DNA of 64,000 bases from Candidatus Andeanibacterium colombiense (GCA_029202985.1 CP119316.1:2046001-2110000), one strand, 5' to 3'; shown: positions 9,731 to 18,659, numbered from the stretch's first letter. Translations and numbers: made by a program. The notes: a model not told the origin generated them from the letters alone.

Positions 9731-10147
9731 TCAGGCGATCCCGGCATCGCGGAACACGACCTTGATGCGGAGCAGCCAGGTCAGCACGAAGCTTGCCGCG
9801 ACCGCGATCAATTTGCCCATCACCGGATGCACCCCGGCATAGACCGAGAGGCTACCAACCGCAGTGGTCAGCGCCAGCCCCATCAGCGCGGAGCCGACGA
9901 ACAGCGCCTTCTGGCGGGTGCGCGCGAGGCCGCGTTCCGCAACCGTGTCGGCGAATACCAGCCGGCTCGAGATCAGCCAGTGAACCAATATGCCGAGGGT
10001 GTAGCTCGCGGCATAGGCCGCTGGCAGGAACACCCCGAGTGCATACATCGCGAAGAAGCTGCCCATATCCGCGCCGAGCGCGATCACGCTGGCGAGCAGG
10101 TAGCGCATCATGCGGTTGTCGAGCAGGCGGGCGGCGAGGGCGATCAC
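9731..10147 (-). CDS. GtrA family membrane protein
   Basis: A 138-residue protein with four predicted membrane segments, matching GtrA family length and pattern: an N-terminal MRYLLASVIALGADMGSFF segment and paired helices ending LLRIKVVFRD. GtrA proteins are thought to flip polyprenyl-phosphate-linked sugars across the inner membrane in lipopolysaccharide or teichoic acid modification. It sits between the Glf-like flavoprotein gene and the GT-C-like gene in one operon. The usual GT2 partner (GtrB) is not next to it. Confidence 0.82.
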   Translation of the reverse strand: MIALAARLLDNRMMRYLLASVIALGADMGSFFAMYALGVFLPAAYAASYTLGILVHWLISSRLVFADTVAERGLARTRQKALFVGSALMGLALTTAVGSLSVYAGVHPVMGKLIAVAASFVLTWLLRIKVVFRDAGIA

Positions 10148-10177
10148 GTCGATTTCTCCGTTGCGGTTGAAGGGGAG

Positions 10178-11779
10178 TTACGCCGCTTCGCGGTCGTCCC
10201 GCTTGATCCGTTCGGGCACGTCGCGCAGCGAATTCAGCGCGGCGGCCTGGTCTTCGGTGACAGCCTCGCGCACCGGAAGCGCCTTCTCCGCGCCTTCGTC
10301 GCCCGCCTCGTGATATTCGGCGTCTTCGTTGACGCACCAGGTGTCGTAGATGCGCTTGCCGGCGAGAATGTTCTCCACCGTCAGCATCGCGGTCATCATC
10401 GCGTGATCCTGGTTGTTGTAGCGGTGCATGCCGTTGCGGCCGACCAGGTGGAGCGTCGGATGCTTCGCTTCCAGCTCGTGCCGCATCGCCGAAACGTTCG
10501 CGGCATAGCTCTCGTCATAGACCGGATAGGCCTTCTCCTGGCGCACCACCGCGCCGCCGATGACCTTCGCCGGATCGACCAGCCCGAGGATCGCCATTTC
10601 CTGCTTGGCGAGCTCGACCAGATCGGCATCGCTCGACGACCACAGACCGTCGCCTTCGAAGCAGAAATATTCGAGACCGACGCAGGCGACGCTCGTATCG
10701 GGCACCATCTCGGGCGACCACGAACGGAAGTTCTGCACCCGGCCGACCTTCACCTTGCTGTCGTGGATGTAGATCCAGTTGTCGGGGAACAGATCTTCCG
10801 AATCGATCATCAGCGCGACGGTGAGGAAGTCGCGATATTTGAGTTCGCTCGCATTGAGCGCGGCCTCGGGCAGCGGATGGAGCCGCGCTGCGAGTTCGCG
10901 CATCGGCGCCGAGCTGATCGCATGCTTCGCCTTGATCGTCAGATCGCCGTCCGGCCCGGTAGCGGTCAGACGCCAGCCGTCGCTGCCATCCGCGGCAAGT
11001 TGCTTGAGCGCATGGCCCATATGGACCTTACTGCCGGTCGCCTCGATCTTGTCGCGCGCGGCATCCCACATCATCCCCGGACCGAGGCGCGGGTAGCGGA
11101 AGGTTTCGAGCAGGGTCTTGACCTGCTGTCCGTCGTTGGGCCGCTTGTTGAGCCCGAGCGAGCGCTTGAGCCCATCGACCACCGCGCCCCACAGGCTAAG
11201 CCCCTTGATCCGCTGGGCGGCCCAGTCGGCACTCATCTCGTCGCAGGGCATGCCCCAGACCTTCTCGGTGTAGGTCTTGAAGAAGATCGAATAGAGCTTC
11301 CAGCCGAACTGATTGACGGTCCAGTCCTCGAAGCTCTTCACGTCCTTGACCGGGAACAGGCGCGACCAGAGATAGCTGGCCATGCAGGTGGTCGAGCGCC
11401 AGATGCCGAGATTGCGCAAGGCCTCGAAGGCGCGGAGCGGGTAGGAGTAGAATTTGCCTTCGTAATAGATCCGGCTCATCCGCGGGCGCTGGATGAAATC
11501 GTCGGGCAGGATCTCGTTCCACAAATCGACCACGGCCGCGCTCTTCGAGAAGAAGCGGTGACCGCCGATGTCGAAGCGGTAGCCTTCATGCTCGACCGTG
11601 CGGCTGATGCCGCCGACGTAAGTCGCGTCCTTCTCGACGATCGCGACGGTCTTGCCCGCCTTGGTCAGCAAATAGCCCGCCGTGAGGCCCGCAGGCCCCG
11701 CGCCGACGATCGCGACGTCGACCTCGACTTCGCGGCCGCCCGATTGTTTGTGGCGCGGCTGCAGCGTGAATTCGGTCAT
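10178..11779 (-). CDS. FAD-dependent oxidoreductase related to UDP-galactopyranose mutase
   Basis: A 533-residue cytoplasmic flavoprotein. The FAD Rossmann motif VGAGPAGLTAGYLL starts near residue 25, followed by EKD and the second motif GGISRTVEHEGYRFDIGGHRFF near residues 57-78, typical of amine-oxidase/Glf-type proteins. Conserved segments SRIYYEGKFYSYPL and FFKTYTEKVWGM match a large family annotated as NAD(P)/FAD-dependent oxidoreductases near cell-surface sugar genes. The likely role is isomerising or oxidising a nucleotide or lipid-linked sugar that is then flipped by GtrA and used by the GT-C protein downstream. It is the first gene of that operon. The exact reaction cannot be told from sequence. 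Confidence 0.8.
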   Translation of the reverse strand: MTEFTLQPRHKQSGGREVEVDVAIVGAGPAGLTAGYLLTKAGKTVAIVEKDATYVGGISRTVEHEGYRFDIGGHRFFSKSAAVVDLWNEILPDDFIQRPRMSRIYYEGKFYSYPLRAFEALRNLGIWRSTTCMASYLWSRLFPVKDVKSFEDWTVNQFGWKLYSIFFKTYTEKVWGMPCDEMSADWAAQRIKGLSLWGAVVDGLKRSLGLNKRPNDGQQVKTLLETFRYPRLGPGMMWDAARDKIEATGSKVHMGHALKQLAADGSDGWRLTATGPDGDLTIKAKHAISSAPMRELAARLHPLPEAALNASELKYRDFLTVALMIDSEDLFPDNWIYIHDSKVKVGRVQNFRSWSPEMVPDTSVACVGLEYFCFEGDGLWSSSDADLVELAKQEMAILGLVDPAKVIGGAVVRQEKAYPVYDESYAANVSAMRHELEAKHPTLHLVGRNGMHRYNNQDHAMMTAMLTVENILAGKRIYDTWCVNEDAEYHEAGDEGAEKALPVREAVTEDQAAALNSLRDVPERIKRDDREAA

Positions 11780-11835
11780 TGATGCCCCCGGTGAGTGGTC
11801 CTTTCCGGGAGTGAAGGAAAATGGTTAGGAATGGC

Positions 11836-12528
11836 TTAACCGGCCGGCGGGTTTGTGCCCTCCATTGCCGGAAGCCAGCCGCCCTGCTCGATCGTGCAAT
11901 GGCCCTGCAACTGCGCCGCCAGCTTCGCCAGCTCCCCGAACTGGAAGGTATCGTCGAACACCAGCCCGTAATCCGAACCCTTGCGCCAGCGCACCCGCGC
12001 CTGGATCAGCGGTAGATTATCCGCCTCCAGCCGCAGTTTCTGGTCGATTGCCAGGTACAGCGGGCTCTCGATCTGCGCGCCCTGCTGCGAGAGATTGTGG
12101 ACCACCACCCCGGCGGTGCGCCCGTGGCACGAGATCAGTGCGGGCAGCTGGAGCCTGAGGCGGACAGGGCGTTTCGGAAAGCGGCTCTTGTTGTTGAGCA
12201 GTCGGTCGATATCGACCGGCACCGGAAAACGGAACCCGGCGGCGCCTTCGGTCTCCCACACACGCTCGATCGCGTGACGGTCGCCATTCGGCAGCTCAAG
12301 CACGAACTGGCCCTGTGGCAGCGGGTGGAACGTGCGGATGCTCGCCCCGCTGGCCGAAGCGTCGCGGATGATGCACAGATATTCGCCTGCGGCACAAATC
12401 AGCTTGGCGGTGCGGATGAGGAGGGTGAAGCGCGGCGCGGCGCGCGATTCCGGCCCGATCTCGCCGGGATCATCATCGACGGTATGGCCGGTTTCTTCCA
12501 TGTCCACATTCATCCCGCGCGGGACCAT
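11836..12528 (-). CDS. Tandem PilZ-domain protein (c-di-GMP receptor)
   Basis: A 230-residue cytoplasmic protein with two PilZ-like repeats. The first (about residues 30-115) has RAAPRFTL and DASASGASI; the second (about 118-205) has RPVRLRLQ and NLSQQGAQI. These resemble the RxxxR and D/NxSxxG motifs that bind cyclic di-GMP; the second copy is the better match. It lies downstream of and on the same strand as a GGDEF diguanylate cyclase, 161 bases away, so the two probably form a local signal and receptor pair. Start could be ATG 12528 or ATG 12513 (MNVDMEE). Confidence 0.82.
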   Translation of the reverse strand: MVPRGMNVDMEETGHTVDDDPGEIGPESRAAPRFTLLIRTAKLICAAGEYLCIIRDASASGASIRTFHPLPQGQFVLELPNGDRHAIERVWETEGAAGFRFPVPVDIDRLLNNKSRFPKRPVRLRLQLPALISCHGRTAGVVVHNLSQQGAQIESPLYLAIDQKLRLEADNLPLIQARVRWRKGSDYGLVFDDTFQFGELAKLAAQLQGHCTIEQGGWLPAMEGTNPPAG

Positions 12529-12689
12529 TGCCGGCCCCCCTGTTTTGCCCCGCGGGATATCTGCCGGCGGCCACCATGCGCGCCCAAGGCCAGCTCCCGC
12601 GGATATGAAACTAGGACAAAATTGCTAACAACCCCTGACGCGTCATTATGAATAATGTGTTTGGTTGAAGACCTTGGTAAACGCCCGCG

Positions 12690-14498
12690 TCAGGCAACCG
12701 CGCGGTCCGCCGGCCCCTTTCCGTCGCGGGCCCGGGCGGTCTCGATCCGGTTGCGGCCGCGCGCCTTGGCATGCAGCAGCGCGGCGTCGGCCGCCGGAAC
12801 CAGCCGGTCGAGGCCGCAATGGAGCGGCGCGTTCGCAATCCCCACCGAAACGGTGATCGGGCCGAGCTCTTCTCCGGCGACGGTGAGCCGGAGCGCCGCG
12901 ATCTTCGCGCGAACCTCCTCCGCCCGCGCCTGCGCCGCCTTTGCCTCTAGCCCGGGCAGCAGCACCAGGAACTCCTCGCCGCCATAGCGGAACGCGAATT
13001 CGGGCTCGCGCACCGCACCGCGGAGCAGCGCGCCGACTTCGCGCAGCACCGCATCGCCGGCATCGTGGCCGAACACATCGTTGAAACGCTTGAAATGATC
13101 GACATCGACCATCAGGCAGCTGACCGGGGCAGGGGAGCGGTGCAGCGTTTCGAGCACCTGGTCGAGCTGGCGGCGATTGGCGAGGCCGGTGAGCGGATCG
13201 GCCATCGCCATTTCACGCAAGGCATCGCGCAGCCGAAGATTGGCGATCGCGAGGCCAATCGTCTCGGCCAGCATCTCGAGATAGATCTCGGGAGCCGCGG
13301 CGCCCGCCCCGGCACCGTCGGCACGCGGCTCGAAATAGAGCAGGCCGAGCATCTCGCGCTGGGCGGTAAGCGGCAGGCACAGCGTATCGGACAGGATCCC
13401 ATCGTGCAGCACGAGGTGAGCGCAGGGAATGTCGAATTCGCCGCCGCTCAGGGTACCGCTCGCCGCCCCGCTCGGGCGATGCGGCATGCCGCGCCGTAGC
13501 GCCCAGCAGGTCGAGGGCGCGAATTCGGGGAGCGAGCCAGTGGGTTCGAGCCAGTCGCAGGCCTCGACCACCGCATTGCGCGCCTTGTCGATCAGATAGA
13601 GCCGCCCGGCGCGCGTCGGCGCGATCTCGGGCACGAAGCGCTGCACCACTTCCTGCAGATCGCCGAGCGTGTCGCAGCCCTGCATTCGCTGGGTCATCCG
13701 CGCCAGCAGGTCGCGGATCGCCTGGTCGGCGTCCCGTTCGCGCTCCAGCCGCTGCCGTTCCAGCCCGTTGTCGCGGAAGATCCGGATCGCCTGGGCCATG
13801 TCGCCGATCTCGTCGATCCGGCCCACTTCGGGCGGTTCCGCCGCGTAATCCTGGGCGGCGAGGCGGTTCACCACGTCGCTCAGCTTGACCACCGGGCGCA
13901 GCACGCGCTGCTTGAACACGAAATAGAGCACGCACAGGAACAGCAGCCCGGTCAGTGCCAGCACGATCTCGGACACGGTTTTCCAAAGCGCCGAATATTC
14001 CGCGGCGATCCGCACTTCGCTTTCGGCCCGCAGGTCGAGCTGGTCCTGGAAGCGTAATACTTGCTGCTCGATCCGGTCGAGTTCGCGCTCGTATTCGCCG
14101 CCGAACAATATTTGCCGGGCATACGCAGCGTCGCCGGCGTCATACGCGGCTATCGCCTCATGCTGCTCGTCGTGCAGCGTATCGGCCCAGTGAAGCGCAT
14201 CCTTGAGCGTCGCGAGTTCCTGCGGCGTCGCGCCCGCGTCGCCAATATGTCGAATCCGGTTCTCGACCTGACCCAATTGCGCGAGGCCGCTGGTATAGAC
14301 GGTGCGGTAGGTCGGATCGCCGGTGTTGATATATTGCCGGGCGCGGTCGCTCAGTTGGAAGATCTCATCGCCGAACTTCTCGATCGCCGCCCGCTCACGC
14401 CCCTGCGCGTCCGATGCGATCAGCATCGCGGTCGCCGAAGCGAGCGTAAGCAACACGGTGGAGCCGTAAGCCCAATTGGTGATGGTCGCGAGCCGCAT
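12690..14498 (-). CDS. Membrane-bound diguanylate cyclase (CHASE-like sensor, HAMP, GAF, GGDEF)
   Basis: A 602-residue inner-membrane enzyme making cyclic di-GMP from two GTP. A first membrane segment spans about residues 8-28, a periplasmic helical domain about 30-170, a second membrane segment about 175-195, a HAMP linker about 197-250, a GAF-like domain about 265-430, and the GGDEF domain from about 435. The active-site motif is RYGGEEF near residues 502-508, a functional variant. The residues before it read REPE rather than the RxxD product-inhibition site, so feedback inhibition may be weak. A PilZ receptor is encoded just downstream. The periplasmic ligand and GAF ligand are unknown. 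Confidence 0.9.
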   Translation of the reverse strand: MRLATITNWAYGSTVLLTLASATAMLIASDAQGRERAAIEKFGDEIFQLSDRARQYINTGDPTYRTVYTSGLAQLGQVENRIRHIGDAGATPQELATLKDALHWADTLHDEQHEAIAAYDAGDAAYARQILFGGEYERELDRIEQQVLRFQDQLDLRAESEVRIAAEYSALWKTVSEIVLALTGLLFLCVLYFVFKQRVLRPVVKLSDVVNRLAAQDYAAEPPEVGRIDEIGDMAQAIRIFRDNGLERQRLERERDADQAIRDLLARMTQRMQGCDTLGDLQEVVQRFVPEIAPTRAGRLYLIDKARNAVVEACDWLEPTGSLPEFAPSTCWALRRGMPHRPSGAASGTLSGGEFDIPCAHLVLHDGILSDTLCLPLTAQREMLGLLYFEPRADGAGAGAAAPEIYLEMLAETIGLAIANLRLRDALREMAMADPLTGLANRRQLDQVLETLHRSPAPVSCLMVDVDHFKRFNDVFGHDAGDAVLREVGALLRGAVREPEFAFRYGGEEFLVLLPGLEAKAAQARAEEVRAKIAALRLTVAGEELGPITVSVGIANAPLHCGLDRLVPAADAALLHAKARGRNRIETARARDGKGPADRAVA

Positions 14499-14537
14499 CG
14501 CGCATGCTTACCCCCGCGGCCATCCAGAAAGGGTTAA

Positions 14538-14622
14538 TGGTGCGGGCGGTGGGACTCGAACCCACACGGGCAAAGCCCAGGGGATTTTAAGTCCCCGGCG
14601 TCTACCATTCCGCCACGCCCGC
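14538..14622 (-). tRNA. tRNA-Leu (anticodon UAA)
   Basis: Reverse-complement reading gives an acceptor stem GCGGGCG pairing with CGCCCGC, discriminator A and an encoded CCA. The anticodon stem GGGGA/TCCCC encloses loop CTTAAAA with anticodon TAA. A long variable arm of class II type (GGGCTTTGCCC region) and the T loop GTTCGAGTC are present. Length is 85 nt including CCA. No integrase gene is nearby. Confidence 0.97.
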
Positions 14623-14656
14623 ACTCGGATCTGGCTCTAGCGACGGACGGAAGCGC

Positions 14657-15775
14657 TTACCAGTAGCGCGCACTGGCGATCTCCGCGCCTTGGGCAAGCG
14701 CCGCTAGCTTGGCCCAGACGATCTCCGGATCGAGGTTGCCACTGCCGGCATGGACCGAGAAGCCGCAATCGACCCCGGCCACCACCCGCTCGCGCCCGAG
14801 CAGATCGGCATAGCGCCCGATGCGTTGGGCGATCAGTTCGGGATGCTCGATGTAGCTCGACTGGGGCTCGATCATTCCGGGGCACAGCACCTTGTCATCG
14901 GGCAGCGCATGGTCTTCGAACCACGCGAATTCATGCGCATGGCGCGGATTGGCGCCCTCGATCAGGACCATCTGCGGCTTCGCCTGCCAGACGATGTCGG
15001 CGATGTCGCCCAGTGGCACGTCGCAGTGATGCGGCCCCGGATAATTGCCCCAGCACAGATGCATCCGCAACTGCTCGGCCGGGATGTTCCGCACCGCATG
15101 GTTTAGCGCCGCTACATTCAGGGCCAGCTTCTTGCGGAAGTCTTCGAGCGACAGAGCGGTGAACTGGACGTGCCGGCCCATCGCCATGTCCGGGCAATCG
15201 AGCTGGAGCGTGATCCCGGCAGCGGCGATCGTCTCGTATTCGTGGCGCAATGCCTCGGCGAGCGCGAAGACATATTCCTCGTCGTCCTTGTAATATTGGT
15301 TCGGGAAGAACAGCGCCGTGACGCCGGGGGAGGCCGCGGACATGAAGGTCTCGTGCCCACCCGCCAGCCGGTTCAGCCTTTCGGCATCGATCCGCGGCGC
15401 CTCCATGTCCTTGACCGTGATCTCGGAAGTGCAGGCTGGAGCCGAACGCCGGGCGCGGCCGGTATCGCCGAACACCTTGGCCTTGGCGCCGGGGAATTCC
15501 TCAAGATCCTGGAACTCGTAGCTCCCCGCCTCACCGTCGAAACCGGTCAGGCGATGCTTGATATAGGTCGCGTAGCTCGGCTTCGACATCTCGCCGTCGC
15601 CGATAATGCTCACCCCTGCCTCGACCTGCCGCGCGAGGACATAGGCGGTCGCCTCGTCCACCGCGGCATCGAGTTCGGCTTCGCTCACCGCAGCACCGCC
15701 CTCGCGGGCGAAGACGAGGTCGAGCAGTCTCTCCGGGCGCGGCAGGCTCCCGGTATGGGTGGTCTTGAAACTCAC
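14657..15775 (-). CDS. MetE-like zinc-dependent methyltransferase (second of pair)
   Basis: A 372-residue cytoplasmic protein of the cobalamin-independent methionine synthase C-terminal superfamily, which also holds epoxyalkane:coenzyme M transferases. The zinc ligands are visible as HLCWGN near residue 238 and the cysteine in GVDCGFS near 335. It begins SFKTTHTGSLPRPE, the usual start of stand-alone MetE-type proteins. The GTG at 15775 was chosen because GAGGG lies just upstream and the coding frame before it is noise; it begins 10 bases after the stop of its paralogue. At less than half the length of true MetE and without the N-terminal folate half, it probably acts on another thiol or methyl donor. 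It is the last gene of the VOC-MetE-MetE operon. Confidence 0.82.
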   Translation of the reverse strand: MSFKTTHTGSLPRPERLLDLVFAREGGAAVSEAELDAAVDEATAYVLARQVEAGVSIIGDGEMSKPSYATYIKHRLTGFDGEAGSYEFQDLEEFPGAKAKVFGDTGRARRSAPACTSEITVKDMEAPRIDAERLNRLAGGHETFMSAASPGVTALFFPNQYYKDDEEYVFALAEALRHEYETIAAAGITLQLDCPDMAMGRHVQFTALSLEDFRKKLALNVAALNHAVRNIPAEQLRMHLCWGNYPGPHHCDVPLGDIADIVWQAKPQMVLIEGANPRHAHEFAWFEDHALPDDKVLCPGMIEPQSSYIEHPELIAQRIGRYADLLGRERVVAGVDCGFSVHAGSGNLDPEIVWAKLAALAQGAEIASARYW

Positions 15776-15785
15776 CGGAGCGCCC

Positions 15786-16823
15786 TCAGGAGAGTTCGGC
15801 GCGGACGATCGCCGTGCCTTCGACCATCGCGCGCATCTTGCCGTAGGCGACCTCGCGCGGGAGGTATTTGAGCCCGCAATCCGGTGCGACGATGATCTTG
15901 CCAGCCTCGGTGAAAGGCAGCGCCTTGCGGATGCGCGCAGCGACCACTTCGGGCTCTTCGACCGCATGGGTCGAGAGGTCGAGCACGCCGAGAATGATCG
16001 TCTTGCCCGGCAGAGCTTCGAGCACCGCGGTGTCGAGGTTGGACTGGGCGGTCTCGATCGAGATCTGCTGAACCTCGCTAGATCCTAGCTCGGGGAGGAA
16101 ATTGTACCCCTCCGGCCGCTCGTGGATCAGGTGGGCATAACCGAAGCAGATGTGCAGCGCTGTCGTGCCCTGAACTCCCTCAAGCGCGCGCTGAAGGGCC
16201 TTGAGCCCGTACTGGCGGGCCTTGTCGGGCCGCGCCTGCATGTAGGGCTCATCGAGCTGGACCACATCGGCCCCGGCCGCGAAGAGGTCCTTGATCTCCT
16301 GATTGACCGCGCCGGCATAGGCGAGCGCGAGTGATTCCGGGTCGCCGTAGAAATCGTCCTGCGCCTGCTGCGCCATGGTGAACGGGCCGGGCACGGTGAT
16401 CTTGATCGCCTTGCCCGGGCTGACATGCTCGCGCAGAAATTCGACGTCGCGCACCTGCACCGCATGGCGCCGCTTGATCGGCCCGACCACGCGCGGCACC
16501 GGCACCGGCTCGCCGCTGCGGTCGAGCGCGGTGCCGTGGTTGTCCATGTCGACCCCGTCGAGCGCGGTCGCGAAGCGGTTCGAATAGCTCTCGCGCCGCA
16601 TCTCGCCATCGGTGATGATGTCGAGCCCGGCACGTTCCTGCTCGGCGATCGCATAGACCGTCGCATCGTCCCATGCCTGCTCGAGATATTCCTCGGGTAC
16701 GCGCCACAGTTCTTTCACGCGGGTGCGCGGCGGGAACCGTCCGGCGAGCTTCTCGCGGTCGATCAGCCAGTCAGGCTGGGCGTAAGAGCCGACCAGCGAG
16801 GTCGGCAGCAGCGGAAGCGCCAC
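15786..16823 (-). CDS. MetE-like zinc-dependent methyltransferase (first of pair)
   Basis: A 345-residue paralogue of the preceding family type. It starts LLPTSLVGSYAQPDWL, carries zinc ligands in HICFGY near residue 222 and DCGLKYLP near 312, and has the conserved LDEPYMQ near 190 that lines the active site in this superfamily. It lies four bases downstream of the VOC gene and 10 bases upstream of the second MetE-like gene, so the three genes form one transcription unit. Two diverged copies side by side suggest either a heteromer or two steps of one pathway. It is not full-length methionine synthase. Confidence 0.82.
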   Translation of the reverse strand: MALPLLPTSLVGSYAQPDWLIDREKLAGRFPPRTRVKELWRVPEEYLEQAWDDATVYAIAEQERAGLDIITDGEMRRESYSNRFATALDGVDMDNHGTALDRSGEPVPVPRVVGPIKRRHAVQVRDVEFLREHVSPGKAIKITVPGPFTMAQQAQDDFYGDPESLALAYAGAVNQEIKDLFAAGADVVQLDEPYMQARPDKARQYGLKALQRALEGVQGTTALHICFGYAHLIHERPEGYNFLPELGSSEVQQISIETAQSNLDTAVLEALPGKTIILGVLDLSTHAVEEPEVVAARIRKALPFTEAGKIIVAPDCGLKYLPREVAYGKMRAMVEGTAIVRAELS

Positions 16824-16827
16824 GGCC

Positions 16828-17373
16828 TCAGGCAGCTTCTTCGGCGTGGCGGAAGTCGTTGTTGGTGCGGTGGTCGCCTGCGAGCCAGCGCTTCAGTTCT
16901 GCATGAGCGTCATGCTTGCGCTTCTCTTCGCCCGCTTCGGCGCGCTTGTCGTCGCAGGTGAATTCAACGGTCATGCCATTGGGATCGACGACATAGACCG
17001 AGCGGCAATAGCCATGTTCAAGGACATAGGTGTTCGGCAGTTCCAGCCCCGCCTTTTCGATCCGGCGCTCAAGTTCGGCCTGCGTGTCCTTATCGACATT
17101 GAGCGCGAGGTGGATGAATGGGCTGGCCGGCATTTCGGGGCCGAACAGCGCCTGATCCTCGGGGTCGGCGAACTGGAAGAACGCGAGCGCGCCGCCGTCG
17201 CCGATGCCGAAGAAGCAATGGCAATAGGTGCGGTCCTTGCCCCACAGGAAATCGGTTTCGCACCAGGTCGCGACCAGTGGAATACCCAGCAGATCTTCGT
17301 AGAAGGCGCGGGTCGCTTCCAGGTCTTTGGTCACGTAGGCCGTGTGATGCAGTCGGCTCGGCAAATAGCTCAT
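16828..17373 (-). CDS. VOC (glyoxalase/extradiol dioxygenase) family protein
   Basis: A 181-residue cytoplasmic metalloprotein of the vicinal oxygen chelate fold. Plausible metal ligands are the histidine in LHHTAYVT near residue 9, the histidine in PFIHLALN near 90 and the glutamate in TVEFTCD near 137, the usual H-H-E spacing over two beta-alpha-beta-beta-beta modules. Members include glyoxalases, extradiol dioxygenases and epimerases. A strong GGAGGAGAG ribosome site precedes the ATG, and it is the first gene of an operon with two MetE-like methyltransferases, pointing to a small-molecule pathway. The substrate is unknown. Confidence 0.8.
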   Translation of the reverse strand: MSYLPSRLHHTAYVTKDLEATRAFYEDLLGIPLVATWCETDFLWGKDRTYCHCFFGIGDGGALAFFQFADPEDQALFGPEMPASPFIHLALNVDKDTQAELERRIEKAGLELPNTYVLEHGYCRSVYVVDPNGMTVEFTCDDKRAEAGEEKRKHDAHAELKRWLAGDHRTNNDFRHAEEAA

Positions 17374-17465
17374 TGTGTTCTCTCCTCCACAAATCCGAGT
17401 CTTTTTTCACCCGGCTTACTTAGCAACCTTATCAAATAGGGCGCCGCAGGCAATCGCGTAGAAGC

Positions 17466-18593
17466 TCATCCCTTACGCCCGAGTATCTCCTCGTTGTGCT
17501 GGCCGAGGGTGGGCGGTGCGACGACGCTGGTCGCCTTCGCGCCGTCGAAGCGCAGCGGCGAACGGATCGTGCGGAAGATGCCGTGCGGCCCTTCGGTCTC
17601 GAGCACGATCTCGTGGTGCTTGGCGAGTTCGCCGTCGATCACTTCCTGCGAATTGAACACCGGCGAATGCGGCACTTCGAGTCCGGTGAGCCGCTCGGCC
17701 CAGTAGTCGCGGGGCTGGGTTTTGAAGATCGGCGCGAGGAAGGTGATCACCTTCTCGTAATTGGCGATCCGCGCGTTGCGGCTTTCGAATTCGGGGCGCT
17801 GGAGCATGCCGGGCTGGCCGACCGCCTCGGCGAGGTTCTCCCAGAACTTGGGCGGGCTCGACATATGCAGCGCGACCCATTTGCCGTCGGCGCATTCGAA
17901 CACATAGCTTTGCGACACATGCGGCCGTGAGTAGGGTTGCATCACCTCATCGACCGAGAGCAGATGGGTGAAATCGTCGAGGTTGAAGTGGCACATCGCC
18001 TCGAACATCGAGGTTTCGACGAGCCGGCCCTTACCGGTTTTCTCGCGCTCATAGAGTGCCGCAACCACCCCTTGCGCGGCATAGAAGCCGGTCAGCGCGT
18101 CCGCCAAGGCCGGGCCAACCACGCGCGGATGCTCGGGGTTTACCAGCAGCCGCAGGAAGCCCGACGAAGCCTGCGCGACCGTGTCGAACGCCGGGCGGTC
18201 CTTGTGCGGCCCGTCCGAGCCGAAGCCGGTGATCAGCGCATAGACCAGCCGCGGATTGATCGCCTGCAGCCGCTCGGCATCGACGCCGAGCCGTTCGGCG
18301 ACGCCGGGGCGGAAGTTCTGGATGAACACGTCGGCCGTCTTCACCAGTTCGTCGAGCGCGGCGAGATCCTCGGGCAGCTTGGTGTTGAGTTCAACCGACT
18401 TCTTGTTGCGGTTGTAGGTCTGGTAATGCGGCGAATAGAGTCCGCCCTTGAACGCGCGGAACGGATCGCCGACTTCGGGCATCTCGACCTTGATCACCTC
18501 GGCCCCGAGATCCGCGAGCAGCGAACCCGCCTGCGGCCCGGTGATGAAGGTGCCCATGTCAAGCACGCGGATCCCGTTGAGCGGCTTTGCCAT
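17466..18593 (-). CDS. CaiB/BaiF family CoA-transferase
   Basis: A 375-residue class III CoA-transferase that moves CoA between carboxylic acids. The N-terminus PLNGIRVLDMGTFITGPQAG and the phrase GAEVIKVEMPEVGDPFR are family hallmarks, and the region VGPALADALTGFYAAQGV near residue 165 carries the aspartate that forms the acyl anhydride. The ATG at 18593 has GGGAGAG seven bases upstream; a TTG further out would start inside that ribosome site. It is divergent from the citryl-CoA-lyase-like gene with 66 bases between starts, so the two may be co-regulated in acyl-CoA metabolism. The substrate is not evident. Confidence 0.88.
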   Translation of the reverse strand: MAKPLNGIRVLDMGTFITGPQAGSLLADLGAEVIKVEMPEVGDPFRAFKGGLYSPHYQTYNRNKKSVELNTKLPEDLAALDELVKTADVFIQNFRPGVAERLGVDAERLQAINPRLVYALITGFGSDGPHKDRPAFDTVAQASSGFLRLLVNPEHPRVVGPALADALTGFYAAQGVVAALYEREKTGKGRLVETSMFEAMCHFNLDDFTHLLSVDEVMQPYSRPHVSQSYVFECADGKWVALHMSSPPKFWENLAEAVGQPGMLQRPEFESRNARIANYEKVITFLAPIFKTQPRDYWAERLTGLEVPHSPVFNSQEVIDGELAKHHEIVLETEGPHGIFRTIRSPLRFDGAKATSVVAPPTLGQHNEEILGRKG

Positions 18594-18659
18594 TTCAAAC
18601 TCTCCCAATCTTGACGTGCCTATAGGCGGCGGCGGATAGCGGCATCAAGGAGAGACCCC

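Noticed and set aside
9500..11782. A 760-residue plus-strand open frame opposite the glycosylation operon
   Set aside because: It is rich in Arg, His, Asp and Gln with no domain, and lies antisense to clear coding sequence for a flavoprotein and GtrA; a typical high-GC shadow frame.
14538..14622. tRNA-Leu as a possible integration site
   Set aside because: No integrase, no duplicated tRNA 3' end and no compositional break were seen beside it; the same holds for tRNA-Arg.
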